Source of the DNA: Klenkia sesuvii
GTDB lineage: Bacteria > Actinomycetota > Actinomycetes > Mycobacteriales > Geodermatophilaceae
Length of the DNA stretch: 64,000 nucleotides
Direction: 5' to 3'
Assembly (NCBI RefSeq): GCF_037083825.1
Contig: NZ_JBAPLU010000010.1
Coordinates: forward strand, 1-64,000
The position numbers were made by a program, and so were the translations under genes. Positions within the stretch are counted from its first letter, which is position 1; each line of letters starts with the position of its first letter. Below, one piece after another: positions 45,444 to 53,278 of this stretch. The notes beneath the pieces are model-generated. The model had not been told where the DNA came from. It saw nothing but the letters and a program-made list of their open reading frames with translations, and did not search any database.

Positions 45444-46262
45444 GTGAGCACGCCGAGCACCGAGACCTCCCCCTCCGACCCCGCCGCCGTGGCCGCGCGC
45501 GCCGCCGACGACCTGGTCGCCGCGCTCGGCGAGGGCCACGACACCGCCGTCGTCATGGGCTCGGGGTGGGCCCCCGCCGCCGACGCCTTCGGCGAGACCC
45601 TCGCCAGCGTCGGCATCGGGGACCTCCCCGGCTTCGCCGCCCCGACCGTGCAGGGGCACGGCGGCGAGATCCGCTCGGTGGCCGTCGGTGACCACAAGGT
45701 GCTGCTGTTCCTGGGCCGCACCCACCTGTACGAGGGCCGCGGTGTCGAGCCGGTGGTGCACGGCGTCCGGACGGCGGCTGCCGCCGGGGTGCGCACCGTG
45801 CTCCTCACCAACGCCGCCGGCGGGCTGTCCCCGCAGCACACGGTGGGCCAGGCCGTGCTGATCAGCGACCACCTCAACCTCACCGCCCGATCGCCGCTGG
45901 TGGGTGCCCGCTTCGTCGACCTCACCGACCTGTACTCCCCCCGGCTGCGCGAGCTGGCCCGGCAGATCGACCCGTCGCTGGTCGAGGGCGTCTACGCCGC
46001 ACTGCCCGGCCCGCACTTCGAGACCCCGGCCGAGATCCGCATGCTCACCACCCTCGGCGCCGACCTGGTCGGCATGAGCACGGCCCTGGAGGCGATCGCC
46101 GCCCGCGCCGAGGGCCTGGAGGTGTTCGGGCTGTCGATGGTCACCAACGCCGCCGCCGGGATGACCGGCGAACCGCTGGACCACCACGAGGTGCTGGCCG
46201 CCGGCAAGGCCGCCGCCACCCGGCTGGGGGCCTTCCTCGTCGACCTGATCGGCCGCTCGTGA
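45444..46262 (+). CDS. deoD: Purine nucleoside phosphorylase
   Basis: 272 residues of the trimeric (PNP/MTAP class) type: VVMGSGWAPA (phosphate loop), QGHGGEIRS, LFLGRTHLYEG, LLTNAAGGLSPQ, LPGPHFETPAEIRML, GMSTALEA, and MVTNAAAG. It cleaves purine (deoxy)nucleosides with phosphate, giving (deoxy)ribose-1-phosphate for the phosphosugar mutase encoded two genes downstream. It starts at GTG 45444, and its stop overlaps the next gene by 4 nt. Confidence 0.95.
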   Translation: MSTPSTETSPSDPAAVAARAADDLVAALGEGHDTAVVMGSGWAPAADAFGETLASVGIGDLPGFAAPTVQGHGGEIRSVAVGDHKVLLFLGRTHLYEGRGVEPVVHGVRTAAAAGVRTVLLTNAAGGLSPQHTVGQAVLISDHLNLTARSPLVGARFVDLTDLYSPRLRELARQIDPSLVEGVYAALPGPHFETPAEIRMLTTLGADLVGMSTALEAIAARAEGLEVFGLSMVTNAAAGMTGEPLDHHEVLAAGKAAATRLGAFLVDLIGRS

Positions 46263-47083
46263 CCGGCCCGGTCCTGGTCACCGGCGCGGCCGGGTACATC
46301 GGCGGCCTGCTGCGCGCCGGGCTGCCCGAGCGCGGGCACGCCGTGCGCAGCCTGGACGTCGTGGAGATCGGGGAGCCGCGCGCCGGCGAGGAGCACCTGG
46401 TCGCCGACGCCACCGACCTCGACGCGGTCACCGCTGCGGCGCAGGGTGCCGGCGCGCTCGTGCACATGGCCGGCATCGCCACCGAGCCCTCGTGGGCCGC
46501 CATCAGCCACGCCAACATCGAGGGCACCTACGTGGCGCTCGAGGCCGCCCGGCTGGCCGGGGTCCCCCGGGTGGTGCTGGCCAGCAGCAACCACGCCACC
46601 GGCATGTCCCCCCGGGTGGAGAACGCGCAGACCGACGCCCAGCCGCGGCCGGACACCTACTACGGCGTCTCGAAGGTGACGATGGAGGCGCTCGGCTCGC
46701 TGTACGCGGACCGCTACGGCCTGGACGTCGTCTGCCTGCGCATCGGCTCGGCGCAGCCCGAACCGCTCACCCCGCGACACCTGTCCACCTGGTTGTCCCC
46801 CGGCGACACCGTGCGGTTGGTCGACGCCGCGCTCACCGCGCCGGCGCCCGGCTTCGCCGTGGTGTGGGGCATCTCGGCCAACACCCGCGGCTGGTGGGAC
46901 CTCACGTCGGCCCGCGCCCTGGGCTACGAGCCCGCCGACGACGCCGAGGCGTTCGCCGCGGCCGTCGTCGCCGCGCACGGCGAGCCCACCCCCGGCACGG
47001 TCGAGTTCGACCGGGTCGGCGGGGAGTACGCCGGCCCCGACTTCGCGGTCGACGCCGTGGCGGCCCGCGCGCAGCAGCCGTGA
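46259..47083 (+). CDS. NAD-dependent epimerase/dehydratase (uronate-dehydrogenase-like SDR)
   Basis: 274 residues. GAAGYIGG (GxxGxxG) at the N-terminus, HMAGIATEPSW, and SSNHATG follow. The catalytic YxxxK is in DTYYGVSKVTME. The short length and the SSNHATG/YYGVSK pair resemble hexuronate dehydrogenases and related NAD-dependent sugar dehydrogenases. It overlaps both neighbours by 4 nt, so it is part of the phosphorylase operon, but its link to nucleoside salvage is unclear. Confidence 0.85.
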   Translation: MTGPVLVTGAAGYIGGLLRAGLPERGHAVRSLDVVEIGEPRAGEEHLVADATDLDAVTAAAQGAGALVHMAGIATEPSWAAISHANIEGTYVALEAARLAGVPRVVLASSNHATGMSPRVENAQTDAQPRPDTYYGVSKVTMEALGSLYADRYGLDVVCLRIGSAQPEPLTPRHLSTWLSPGDTVRLVDAALTAPAPGFAVVWGISANTRGWWDLTSARALGYEPADDAEAFAAAVVAAHGEPTPGTVEFDRVGGEYAGPDFAVDAVAARAQQP

Positions 47084-48714
47084 GCCGGCTCGACCGGGCG
47101 GCGGTCGAGGAGTGGGTCGCCGGGGACCCGCACCCGGGCGACCGCGCCGAGCTGCAGGCCCTCCTCGACGCCGGGGACGACGCGTCCGCCGCCGAGCTGG
47201 CCGACCGCTTCGCCGGGCCCCTCACCTTCGGCACCGCCGGCCTGCGCGGCCCGCTGCGGGCCGGCCCGGGTGGGATGAACGCCGCGGTGGTCGCCCGCGC
47301 CGCCGCCGGGCTCGGCCGGTACCTCATCGACCACGGCCACGCCGGGGCAGGCGTGGTGGTCGGCTACGACGGGCGGCACCGCTCCGACGAGTTCGCCCGG
47401 GTCACCGCCGAGGTGCTCACCGGCGCCGGGTTCGTCGTCGAGGTGCTCCCCCGGCCGCTGCCCACGCCCGTGCTGTCGTTCGCCGTCCGGCACCGGGGCT
47501 CCGTGGCCGGGGTGATGGTCACCGCCAGCCACAACCCGCCGCAGGACAACGGTTACAAGGTCTACCTCGGCGACGGCGCCCAGCTCGTGCCCCCGGCCGA
47601 CCGGGAGATCGAGGCCGCCATCGCCGCGGCCGGCCCGGCGCGCGACCTGCGCCGCGGCGAGGACTGGACGACGCTGGGCGACGACGTCGAGGCCGACTAC
47701 GTCGCGGCCGTCGTGGCCGCGCTGCACCCCGAGCGGGTGCCCGGGCGCGAGCGGCTCACCGTCGCCACCACCGCCATGCACGGCGTCGGCACCGCCACCA
47801 CCCGCGCGGTGTTCGCCGCCGCGGGCTTCGCCGACCTGCACGCGGTGCCCGAGCAGGAGCACCCCGACCCGGACTTCCCGACCGTCGCCTTCCCGAACCC
47901 GGAGGAGCCGGGGGCGGTCGACCTGCTGCTGGCCCTGGCCGAGCGGGTGGGTGCCGACGTCGCGCTGGCCGAGGACCCCGACGCCGACCGCTGCTCGGTC
48001 GTCTGCGGCGGCCGGCAGCTGACCGGGGACGAGGTCGGTGTGCTGCTGGGCGACTGGCTGCTGCGCCGCGGGGTCACCGGTACCTACGCCCGTTCGCTGG
48101 TCAGCGGCTCGCTGCTGGGCGAGGTGGCGGCCGCGCACGGCCAGCCGACCGAGGAGACCCCGACCGGGTTCAAGTGGATCATCCGCGCCGGGTCGCCGAC
48201 GGCACCGCTGGTGTTCGGCTACGAGGAGGCGCTGGGGTACGCGGTCACCCCCGGGGTGGCCCACGACAAGGACGGCATCTCCGCCTGCCTGGCGGTCGCG
48301 CTGCTGGCCGCCGAGCTGGCCGCCGAGGGACGCACCCTGCTCGACCGGCTCGACGAGCTCGCCCGCGAGCACGGGGTGCACGCCACCGGTCAGCTGTCGG
48401 TGCGGGTCACCGACCTCACGGTCATCAGCGACGCGATGGCCCGGCTGCGCGACGCCCCGCCGGACCAGCTGCTGGGCCGGCCCGTGGTCACCGAGGACCT
48501 CCTGCCCGACGTCGACGGCGTGCGGCTCACCGGTGCCGGCGTGCGCGTCGTCGTCCGGCCCAGCGGCACCGAGCCCAAGCTGAAGGCCTACCTGCAGTCG
48601 GTCGTGCCGGTGGACCGGAGCGCCGGCGAGAACGCGGTGGCGGCCGCGCGCCGGCAGGGCGCGGCCGACCTGGCGCGGCTGCGCGCGGAGACGTCGGCGG
48701 CACTGGGCCTGTGA
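47080..48714 (+). CDS. Phosphopentomutase/phosphomannomutase-type alpha-D-phosphohexomutase
   Basis: 544 residues: TASHNPPQDNGYK (phosphoserine loop), EDPDADR (metal loop), FGYEEALGY (sugar-binding loop), and RPSGTEPK (phosphate loop). All four family motifs are intact. The length and the position next to a phosphorylase suggest that it turns (deoxy)ribose-1-phosphate into the 5-phosphate, as proposed for PmmB/PgmB-like proteins. The GTG start at 47080 and the stop both sit in 4-nt overlaps. Confidence 0.92.
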   Translation: MSRLDRAAVEEWVAGDPHPGDRAELQALLDAGDDASAAELADRFAGPLTFGTAGLRGPLRAGPGGMNAAVVARAAAGLGRYLIDHGHAGAGVVVGYDGRHRSDEFARVTAEVLTGAGFVVEVLPRPLPTPVLSFAVRHRGSVAGVMVTASHNPPQDNGYKVYLGDGAQLVPPADREIEAAIAAAGPARDLRRGEDWTTLGDDVEADYVAAVVAALHPERVPGRERLTVATTAMHGVGTATTRAVFAAAGFADLHAVPEQEHPDPDFPTVAFPNPEEPGAVDLLLALAERVGADVALAEDPDADRCSVVCGGRQLTGDEVGVLLGDWLLRRGVTGTYARSLVSGSLLGEVAAAHGQPTEETPTGFKWIIRAGSPTAPLVFGYEEALGYAVTPGVAHDKDGISACLAVALLAAELAAEGRTLLDRLDELAREHGVHATGQLSVRVTDLTVISDAMARLRDAPPDQLLGRPVVTEDLLPDVDGVRLTGAGVRVVVRPSGTEPKLKAYLQSVVPVDRSAGENAVAAARRQGAADLARLRAETSAALGL

Positions 48715-49331
48715 TCGAGTGGCTGCAGGGGCTGCCGCCCCTGGTGGTCTACCTGACCGTCCTGCTGGTGGTCGGCGTCGAGAGCATCGGGGTGCCGCTG
48801 CCCGGGGAGACCGTGCTCATCGGGGCCGCCCTGCTGGCCGGGCAGGGCGTGGTCTCCCCCGTCACGGTCGCGGTGTGCGCGGCGCTCTCGGCCGCCGTCG
48901 GCGACACGATCGGCTACCTGCTCGGCCGGCGCTACGGTGACCGGCTGTTCGCCTGGGCCGCCCGCCGCTCCCCGAAGCACCTGGGCCCCGACAAGCTGGC
49001 CGCCGCCCGGGCCCTCATGGAGCGGCACGGCACGTGGGCGGTGTTCTTCGGCCGCTTCGTCGCGCTGCTGCGCATCCTCGCCGGCCCGCTGGCCGGCTCG
49101 CTGGGCATGCCCTACCGGCGGTTCGCCCTGGCCAACTGGACCGGGGCCGCGCTCTGGGCGGGCGTGACCACCGCGGTGGTGGTGGCGCTGGGTGCCGCGG
49201 CCGAGAAGCTGCTGGGCCGCATCTCCACGGGTGGGCTGGTGGCGATCGCGGTGGTGGCCGTGGCCGCCGTGGTGGTGCTGCGGGTGCGCGCGCGTCGCCG
49301 CCGGCGTCAGCGCCAGTCCGGCGGCGGGTAG
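48711..49331 (+). CDS. DedA-family membrane protein
   Basis: 206 residues with about five hydrophobic segments: VESIGVPLPGETVLIGAALLAGQG, AAVGDTIGYLLGRRYGDRLF, and FFGRFVALLRILAGPLAGSLGM (the conserved FxRxxPxxR-like region). DedA proteins act in lipid or polyprenyl-phosphate recycling across the membrane. It overlaps the mutase stop by 4 nt. The 3' end overlaps the convergent DUF805 gene tail to tail by 25 nt. Confidence 0.88.
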   Translation: MIEWLQGLPPLVVYLTVLLVVGVESIGVPLPGETVLIGAALLAGQGVVSPVTVAVCAALSAAVGDTIGYLLGRRYGDRLFAWAARRSPKHLGPDKLAAARALMERHGTWAVFFGRFVALLRILAGPLAGSLGMPYRRFALANWTGAALWAGVTTAVVVALGAAAEKLLGRISTGGLVAIAVVAVAAVVVLRVRARRRRRQRQSGGG

Positions 49332-49804
49332 TCCGGCGCCCGGTCCGCCGGGCCGGGGGTCCACGGCCGCTGGTCGACCGGGGCCGCCGGGCCACCGGTC
49401 GCGGTCGGCCCACCGCCGGTCTGGTCGGCGCCGGACACCGGGCCGTAGCGGTTGGCCGCCGGCTGGCCCGGGACGAAGCCGCAGATGCCCAGCAGGGCCA
49501 GCTGGCCGAAGAAGGGCACCAGGTTGAGCAACAGCCACCAGGCCGAGCGGCCCTGGTCGTGCAGCCGGCAGGCGTGAGCGCTGAGCGAGGGCACCAGCGT
49601 CGCCCACCCGATGGCCGTGCTGAACGCACCGAACTCCAGCACGGTCGCCCGGCCGGCGAGCACGTCGGCGGCGTTGGTGTCGCCGAAGGACACGTCGACG
49701 CCGAAGGCGAGCAGCCCGAGGAGGGCGATGGGCAGCATGTAGTGCAGCCAGAACACCCGCCGGTCGATCCGGCCCCGCCGTACGTACCAGCCCAGGAACT
49801 CCAC
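49307..49804 (-). CDS. DUF805-family membrane protein
   Basis: 165 residues. It has the family opening FLGWYVRRGRIDRRVFW, three to four membrane helices, and the late motif RLHDQGRSAWWLLLNLVPFFG. A Pro-rich cytoplasmic tail follows. The family's function is not established. The GTG start at 49802-49804 has a GGGGGAG run just upstream. It overlaps dedA at the 3' ends. Confidence 0.82.
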   Translation of the reverse strand: MEFLGWYVRRGRIDRRVFWLHYMLPIALLGLLAFGVDVSFGDTNAADVLAGRATVLEFGAFSTAIGWATLVPSLSAHACRLHDQGRSAWWLLLNLVPFFGQLALLGICGFVPGQPAANRYGPVSGADQTGGGPTATGGPAAPVDQRPWTPGPADRAPDYPPPDWR

Positions 49805-49901
49805 GACTCCCCCTTCGCCCACCGGCCCGCTGGCCGGTTCCCCCGACCGTACCGGCCCGGCAGGTGCGGGCCGGTGCCGACGGCGGGCCGTGGAGGTCCG
49901 G

Positions 49902-50798
49902 TCAGACGGTGCGGCGTGCCCCGGCGGCGACCGCGTCCTGCGCAGCCGCCAGCACCCGCACCTGCCGGGCGCCGTAGGCGGCGTCGCACGGGTGGGCACC
50001 CCCGGTGAGGGCGGCGGCCTGCAGCTCGGTGACGGCGACGGCGTGCGCCTCGTGCGCGGTGGCGCCGGCCTCGGGCAGCAGCACGAGCCGCCCGGCGTCG
50101 CCGTGCACCCAGAACTCCTCACCGGCCGACAGGGTGGAGGCGCTGGCCGACAGCGTGAGCGTGCTGGTCGCGCCGCCCTCGTGCTCGAGCACCACGTTCA
50201 CCGTGCCGTCGGCCGCCCGCGCCCCCACGGCCGACACGGCCGGGCCGAGCGCGGGCTCGAGCAGCGACAGGGCGTGCGGACCCAGGTCCCACAGCGGCGC
50301 CCCGGGCTCGGCCCGCCAGACCGAGCCGCGGAACGGGCTGTCGGCGGCGAAGGTGCTGGCCAGCCAGGTCACGCTGCCGCCGACCAGGTGCGAGCGACCG
50401 GCCTGCTCCAGCCACGCCGTGGTCGACGTCCGGAAGCGGTAGGTCAGGAAGACGACCGAGGCGACCCCGGCCGCCGTCGTGGCCGCGACCACCCGGTCGG
50501 CGTCGGCCACCGACAGCGCGACCGGCTTCTCCAGCAGCAGGTGGCAGCCGGCCTGCGCCGCCCGCACCGCGAGGTCGGGCTGCACCGACGGGGGCAGCGA
50601 GATGCTCACCGCGTCGACGTCGGCGAGCAGCGCGTCGAGGTCGGTGGTGCCGCGGACGTCGTACCGCGCGCCGGCCGCGGCTGCCTTCTCGGCGTCCCGA
50701 CCCCAGATGCCGACCAGCTCGGCGTCGGGGTGGCCGGCCAGCGACGCCGCGTGCACCTCGGTCGCCCAGAAGCCGCTGCCCAGGACGGCGAAGCGCAT
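49902..50798 (-). CDS. Gfo/Idh/MocA-family oxidoreductase
   Basis: 298 residues. A Rossmann N-terminus GSGFWATEVHAASLAG is followed by SISLPPSVQPDLA, the family EKP motif in LLLEKPVAL, and the second-domain DLGPHALSLLEP. It probably oxidises or epimerises a sugar or cyclitol with NAD(P). ATG 50798 overlaps the upp stop by 1 nt, so it is co-translated with upp, but no functional link is obvious. Confidence 0.88.
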   Translation of the reverse strand: MRFAVLGSGFWATEVHAASLAGHPDAELVGIWGRDAEKAAAAGARYDVRGTTDLDALLADVDAVSISLPPSVQPDLAVRAAQAGCHLLLEKPVALSVADADRVVAATTAAGVASVVFLTYRFRTSTTAWLEQAGRSHLVGGSVTWLASTFAADSPFRGSVWRAEPGAPLWDLGPHALSLLEPALGPAVSAVGARAADGTVNVVLEHEGGATSTLTLSASASTLSAGEEFWVHGDAGRLVLLPEAGATAHEAHAVAVTELQAAALTGGAHPCDAAYGARQVRVLAAAQDAVAAGARRTV

Positions 50799-51421
50799 CA
50801 GACGGCGCCGAACTGCCGGTCGCCGGCGTCGCCCAGCCCCGGGACGATGTAGGCGTTCTCGTCGAGCCCCGAGTCGATCGAGCCGGTGAACACCTTCAGC
50901 GGCAGCCCCGACTCCTCCAGCCGCGTGATCCCCTCGGGGGCGGCCAGCGCGCACAGGACGGTGATCGAGGTGCAGCCGCGCTGGGTCAGCAGGGTGCAGC
51001 AGTGCACCAGGGAGCCGCCGGTGGCCAGCATCGGGTCGAGGACGAAGACCTCGCGGTCGACCAGCGACTCCGGCAGCGACGCCATGTAGGCCTCCGGCTC
51101 GAAGGTGGTCTCGTTGCGGGCCAGGCCGACGAAGCCCATCTGGGACTCCGGCAGCAGGGAGTGCGCGGTGTCGGCCATGCCCAACCCGGCGCGCAGCACC
51201 GGGACGATCAGCGGCGGGGCGGCCAGGCGGTAGCCGGTGGTGTCGGTGACCGGCGTGGTGATGGGGTACTCCTCGACCGCCAACCCGCGGGTGGCCTCGA
51301 AGACCAGCAGCTCGGTGAGGTCCCGCAGCGCCGCGCGGAAGGCGGCGTTGTCGGTGCGCTCGTCACGCATGCGGGTCAGTCGGGCGCGGGCGATCGGGTG
51401 GTCCACGACGGTCAGCTGCAC
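50798..51421 (-). CDS. upp: Uracil phosphoribosyltransferase
   Basis: 207 residues, the standard length. It has HPIARARLTRMRDERTDN, EYPITTPV, VPVLRAGLGM, and LDPMLATGGSL (the PRPP loop). The C-terminal uracil site is in YIVPGLGDAGDR. It converts uracil and PRPP to UMP. The GTG start at 51419-51421 has a TACCGT hexamer 6 nt before it and no ribosome site, so it may be leaderless. Confidence 0.96.
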   Translation of the reverse strand: MQLTVVDHPIARARLTRMRDERTDNAAFRAALRDLTELLVFEATRGLAVEEYPITTPVTDTTGYRLAAPPLIVPVLRAGLGMADTAHSLLPESQMGFVGLARNETTFEPEAYMASLPESLVDREVFVLDPMLATGGSLVHCCTLLTQRGCTSITVLCALAAPEGITRLEESGLPLKVFTGSIDSGLDENAYIVPGLGDAGDRQFGAV

Positions 51422-51427
51422 CGCTGC

Positions 51428-51433
51428 ACGGTA
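51428..51433 (-). promoter_or_regulatory. -10 hexamer for a leaderless upp transcript
   Basis: TACCGT on the minus strand ends 6 nt before the GTG at 51421. Confidence 0.45.
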
Positions 51434-51469
51434 ACCGGAGGTGCCGGCCGTGGTCGGTCCGCGGTTCGG

Positions 51470-51488
51470 CTTGATACGGCCGATCAAG
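51470..51488. promoter_or_regulatory. Dyad in the upp/tasA-like divergent region
   Basis: CTTGAT at 51470-51475 and ATCAAG at 51483-51488 form a perfect 6-bp dyad separated by 7 nt. They lie about 40 nt before the tasA-like start. A regulator site is possible; no -10/-35 pair is convincing. Confidence 0.3.
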
Positions 51489-51527
51489 TTCCGAAGGAGA
51501 GAGGGTGAGTCACTCGGAGACCCCCGC

Positions 51528-52136
51528 ATGACCGTCGACCCGCAGCGGCACCCGTCGCCTCCGTGCCGACACCGCCGTCGCCGACGCCTGCGCGGGGCGG
51601 CCATCGCGGTGGCCGGCGCGGCCCTGGTGGGCACGGGCGCCTACTCCGGCTGGGACGGCACCACCAAGGTCGACTCGGGGACCCTGGCCGCCGGCGTCGT
51701 CACCCCCGCCCTCCTCGACGTCAACGGCGGCACCTTCACCACCGGGATCAGCAACCTGCTGCCCGGGGACTTCTTCTACCGCTACGTCGACGTGCGCAAC
51801 GCCGGCTCGGCCCCGAGCACGTTCACCGGCAGCGTCACCGTGACCGGCGGCCTGACCGGCTACGTGCAGGTCGAGGCTGCCACCTGCACGGTCGCCTGGG
51901 TCGGCACCAGCTGCGCCGGGACGCCGAGCACGCTCGGCACCGGGACCCCGACCGCCTTGCTCCCGTTCACCTTCTCGCACGGCACCATCGGGAGCGGCGC
52001 CCTGGCCGCTCAGCACGTGCGCTACAAGTTCACCTTCGTGGACACGGCTCCGCTCACGCTGCAGGGGGCCACCGGCACCATCTCCGCAGCGGTCAGCAAC
52101 ACCGTGGTGGGCGGTCTCGACCGCACCGGCGGCTGA
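51528..52136 (+). CDS. TasA/camelysin-like secreted protein with SipW-type signal peptide
   Basis: 202 residues. An Arg-rich start precedes a hydrophobic helix (AAIAVAGAALVGTGAYSGW). DGTTKVDSGTLAAGVV follows, the aromatic-D-x-G pattern of signal peptides cut by SipW-type peptidases. The rest is a beta-rich extracellular domain with LLPGDFFYRYVDVRNAGSAPSTFTG, like TasA/camelysin folds that polymerise into fibres or matrix. ATG 51528 is preceded by GGAG at 8 nt. The SipW-like peptidase is two genes downstream. A biofilm or surface role is inferred. Confidence 0.78.
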   Translation: MTVDPQRHPSPPCRHRRRRRLRGAAIAVAGAALVGTGAYSGWDGTTKVDSGTLAAGVVTPALLDVNGGTFTTGISNLLPGDFFYRYVDVRNAGSAPSTFTGSVTVTGGLTGYVQVEAATCTVAWVGTSCAGTPSTLGTGTPTALLPFTFSHGTIGSGALAAQHVRYKFTFVDTAPLTLQGATGTISAAVSNTVVGGLDRTGG

Positions 52137-52140
52137 GGCG

Positions 52141-52719
52141 GTGCTCCCCCGGCGCCGGGTGCGGCGCGCCATCACCGGTCCGGCCGCCGTGGCAGGCGCG
52201 GTGCTCGCGGTGCAGGTCGGCGCGCTGCTCGTGGCCCCCGCCGCCCAGGCCGCCCCGTGGCAGGACTCGGCCAGCCGGTCCGCCGTCCTCGGCGTGGCCC
52301 GGCTGGCCAGCGAGCTGCGGCTGACCGCCGGCAGCGGCAGCGTCACCCCTGACGCAGCCCGCTACTCGCTGTCGACCACGCTGTCCGCGGCGACCGGGTA
52401 CGTCGACCTGGTCAACACCTCCGGCGCGGCCGCCGTTCCGTCGGTGACGGTGACCCTGGGCAGCCTGGTCGCCGCCACCCCGGTCACCGTGTGCACCCAA
52501 CCCTGGAACACCGTCGCCGACACCTGCCCGGGCACCCCCTCGACCGTCGGGCTGTCCCGGCTGGTGGGCTCGCAGTCCGGCACCTACACCGCCCCGGCGC
52601 CGCTGGCCCCGGGCGAGGCGGCGTACCTGCGGCTGCGCACCAGCGGCGTCGCCGGCCAGGTCACCGTCGTGACCAACCCCGTCCTCCCCCGCCCCGGTAC
52701 CGACCGGACCTCGGCGTGA
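52141..52719 (+). CDS. Secreted protein, possible second SipW substrate
   Basis: 192 residues starting at GTG 52141, 4 nt after the tasA-like stop. A hydrophobic signal segment ends near AAQAAPWQDSAS, and the WQDS pattern recalls TasA-type processing sites. The mature part is beta-rich, with repeats of VTVTLG/GYVDLVNTSG character and a pair of cysteines (CTQPW...CPGTP). It ends 4 nt inside the signal peptidase gene (GTGA overlap). It may be a minor subunit of a fibre. I do not recognise a named family. Confidence 0.7.
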   Translation: MLPRRRVRRAITGPAAVAGAVLAVQVGALLVAPAAQAAPWQDSASRSAVLGVARLASELRLTAGSGSVTPDAARYSLSTTLSAATGYVDLVNTSGAAAVPSVTVTLGSLVAATPVTVCTQPWNTVADTCPGTPSTVGLSRLVGSQSGTYTAPAPLAPGEAAYLRLRTSGVAGQVTVVTNPVLPRPGTDRTSA

Positions 52720-53240
52720 GGCACCGCGTCGTCCTGGCCGTGCAGCTCACCACCCTGGCCGCACTCGTGGTGGGTCACCTGCTGGGGGTCCGCGTGGTTC
52801 CCGTGCTCACCGCTTCGATGGACCCGTGGGCGGCCGCTGGCTCACTGGTGGTCACCGTGCCGGTCGACGGCGCCGACGTCGTGCACGGGGACGTCGTGGC
52901 GTTCCGGCCACCGGCCCCGTGGGAGGTCCCCGGGGGTCGCCCCATCCTGCACCGGGTGGACGGTCTCGCCGTCGTCGACGGCGTCCCCACCATGACCACC
53001 CGGGGTGACGCGAACCCGACCGCGGACCCGTGGCGGGTCAGCCTGGCCGGGGCCCGGCTCGGCCGCGCCGTCACCGTCGTCCCGTTCCTCGGGCGGGCGT
53101 TCGAGGGCGGCCCCGGGCCGGTCGTGGCCGTGCTGGCCGGCGGTGTGGTCGTGGCGGCCGGGCTGCGCCGGATGGGCGCCGGGCGAGCCGGTGCCGACGG
53201 GGCACCGGCCTGCCCGGACTGCGCCCCGGTGCCCGCCTGA
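52716..53240 (+). CDS. SipW-like type I signal peptidase
   Basis: 174 residues. N- and C-terminal membrane helices flank a peptidase core: catalytic Ser34 in TASMDPW, then GDVVAF, and His79 in ILHRVDG, where bacterial SPase I enzymes have Lys. The RGDAN motif follows at about 96-100. The Ser/His pair is the ER/SipW-type signature. It probably processes the two secreted proteins encoded immediately upstream. GTG 52716 overlaps their stop. Confidence 0.85.
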   Translation: MRHRVVLAVQLTTLAALVVGHLLGVRVVPVLTASMDPWAAAGSLVVTVPVDGADVVHGDVVAFRPPAPWEVPGGRPILHRVDGLAVVDGVPTMTTRGDANPTADPWRVSLAGARLGRAVTVVPFLGRAFEGGPGPVVAVLAGGVVVAAGLRRMGAGRAGADGAPACPDCAPVPA

Positions 53241-53278
53241 GGACCGACCCGTCCCGGGCGGGGTGGAGAATGCCCCCC

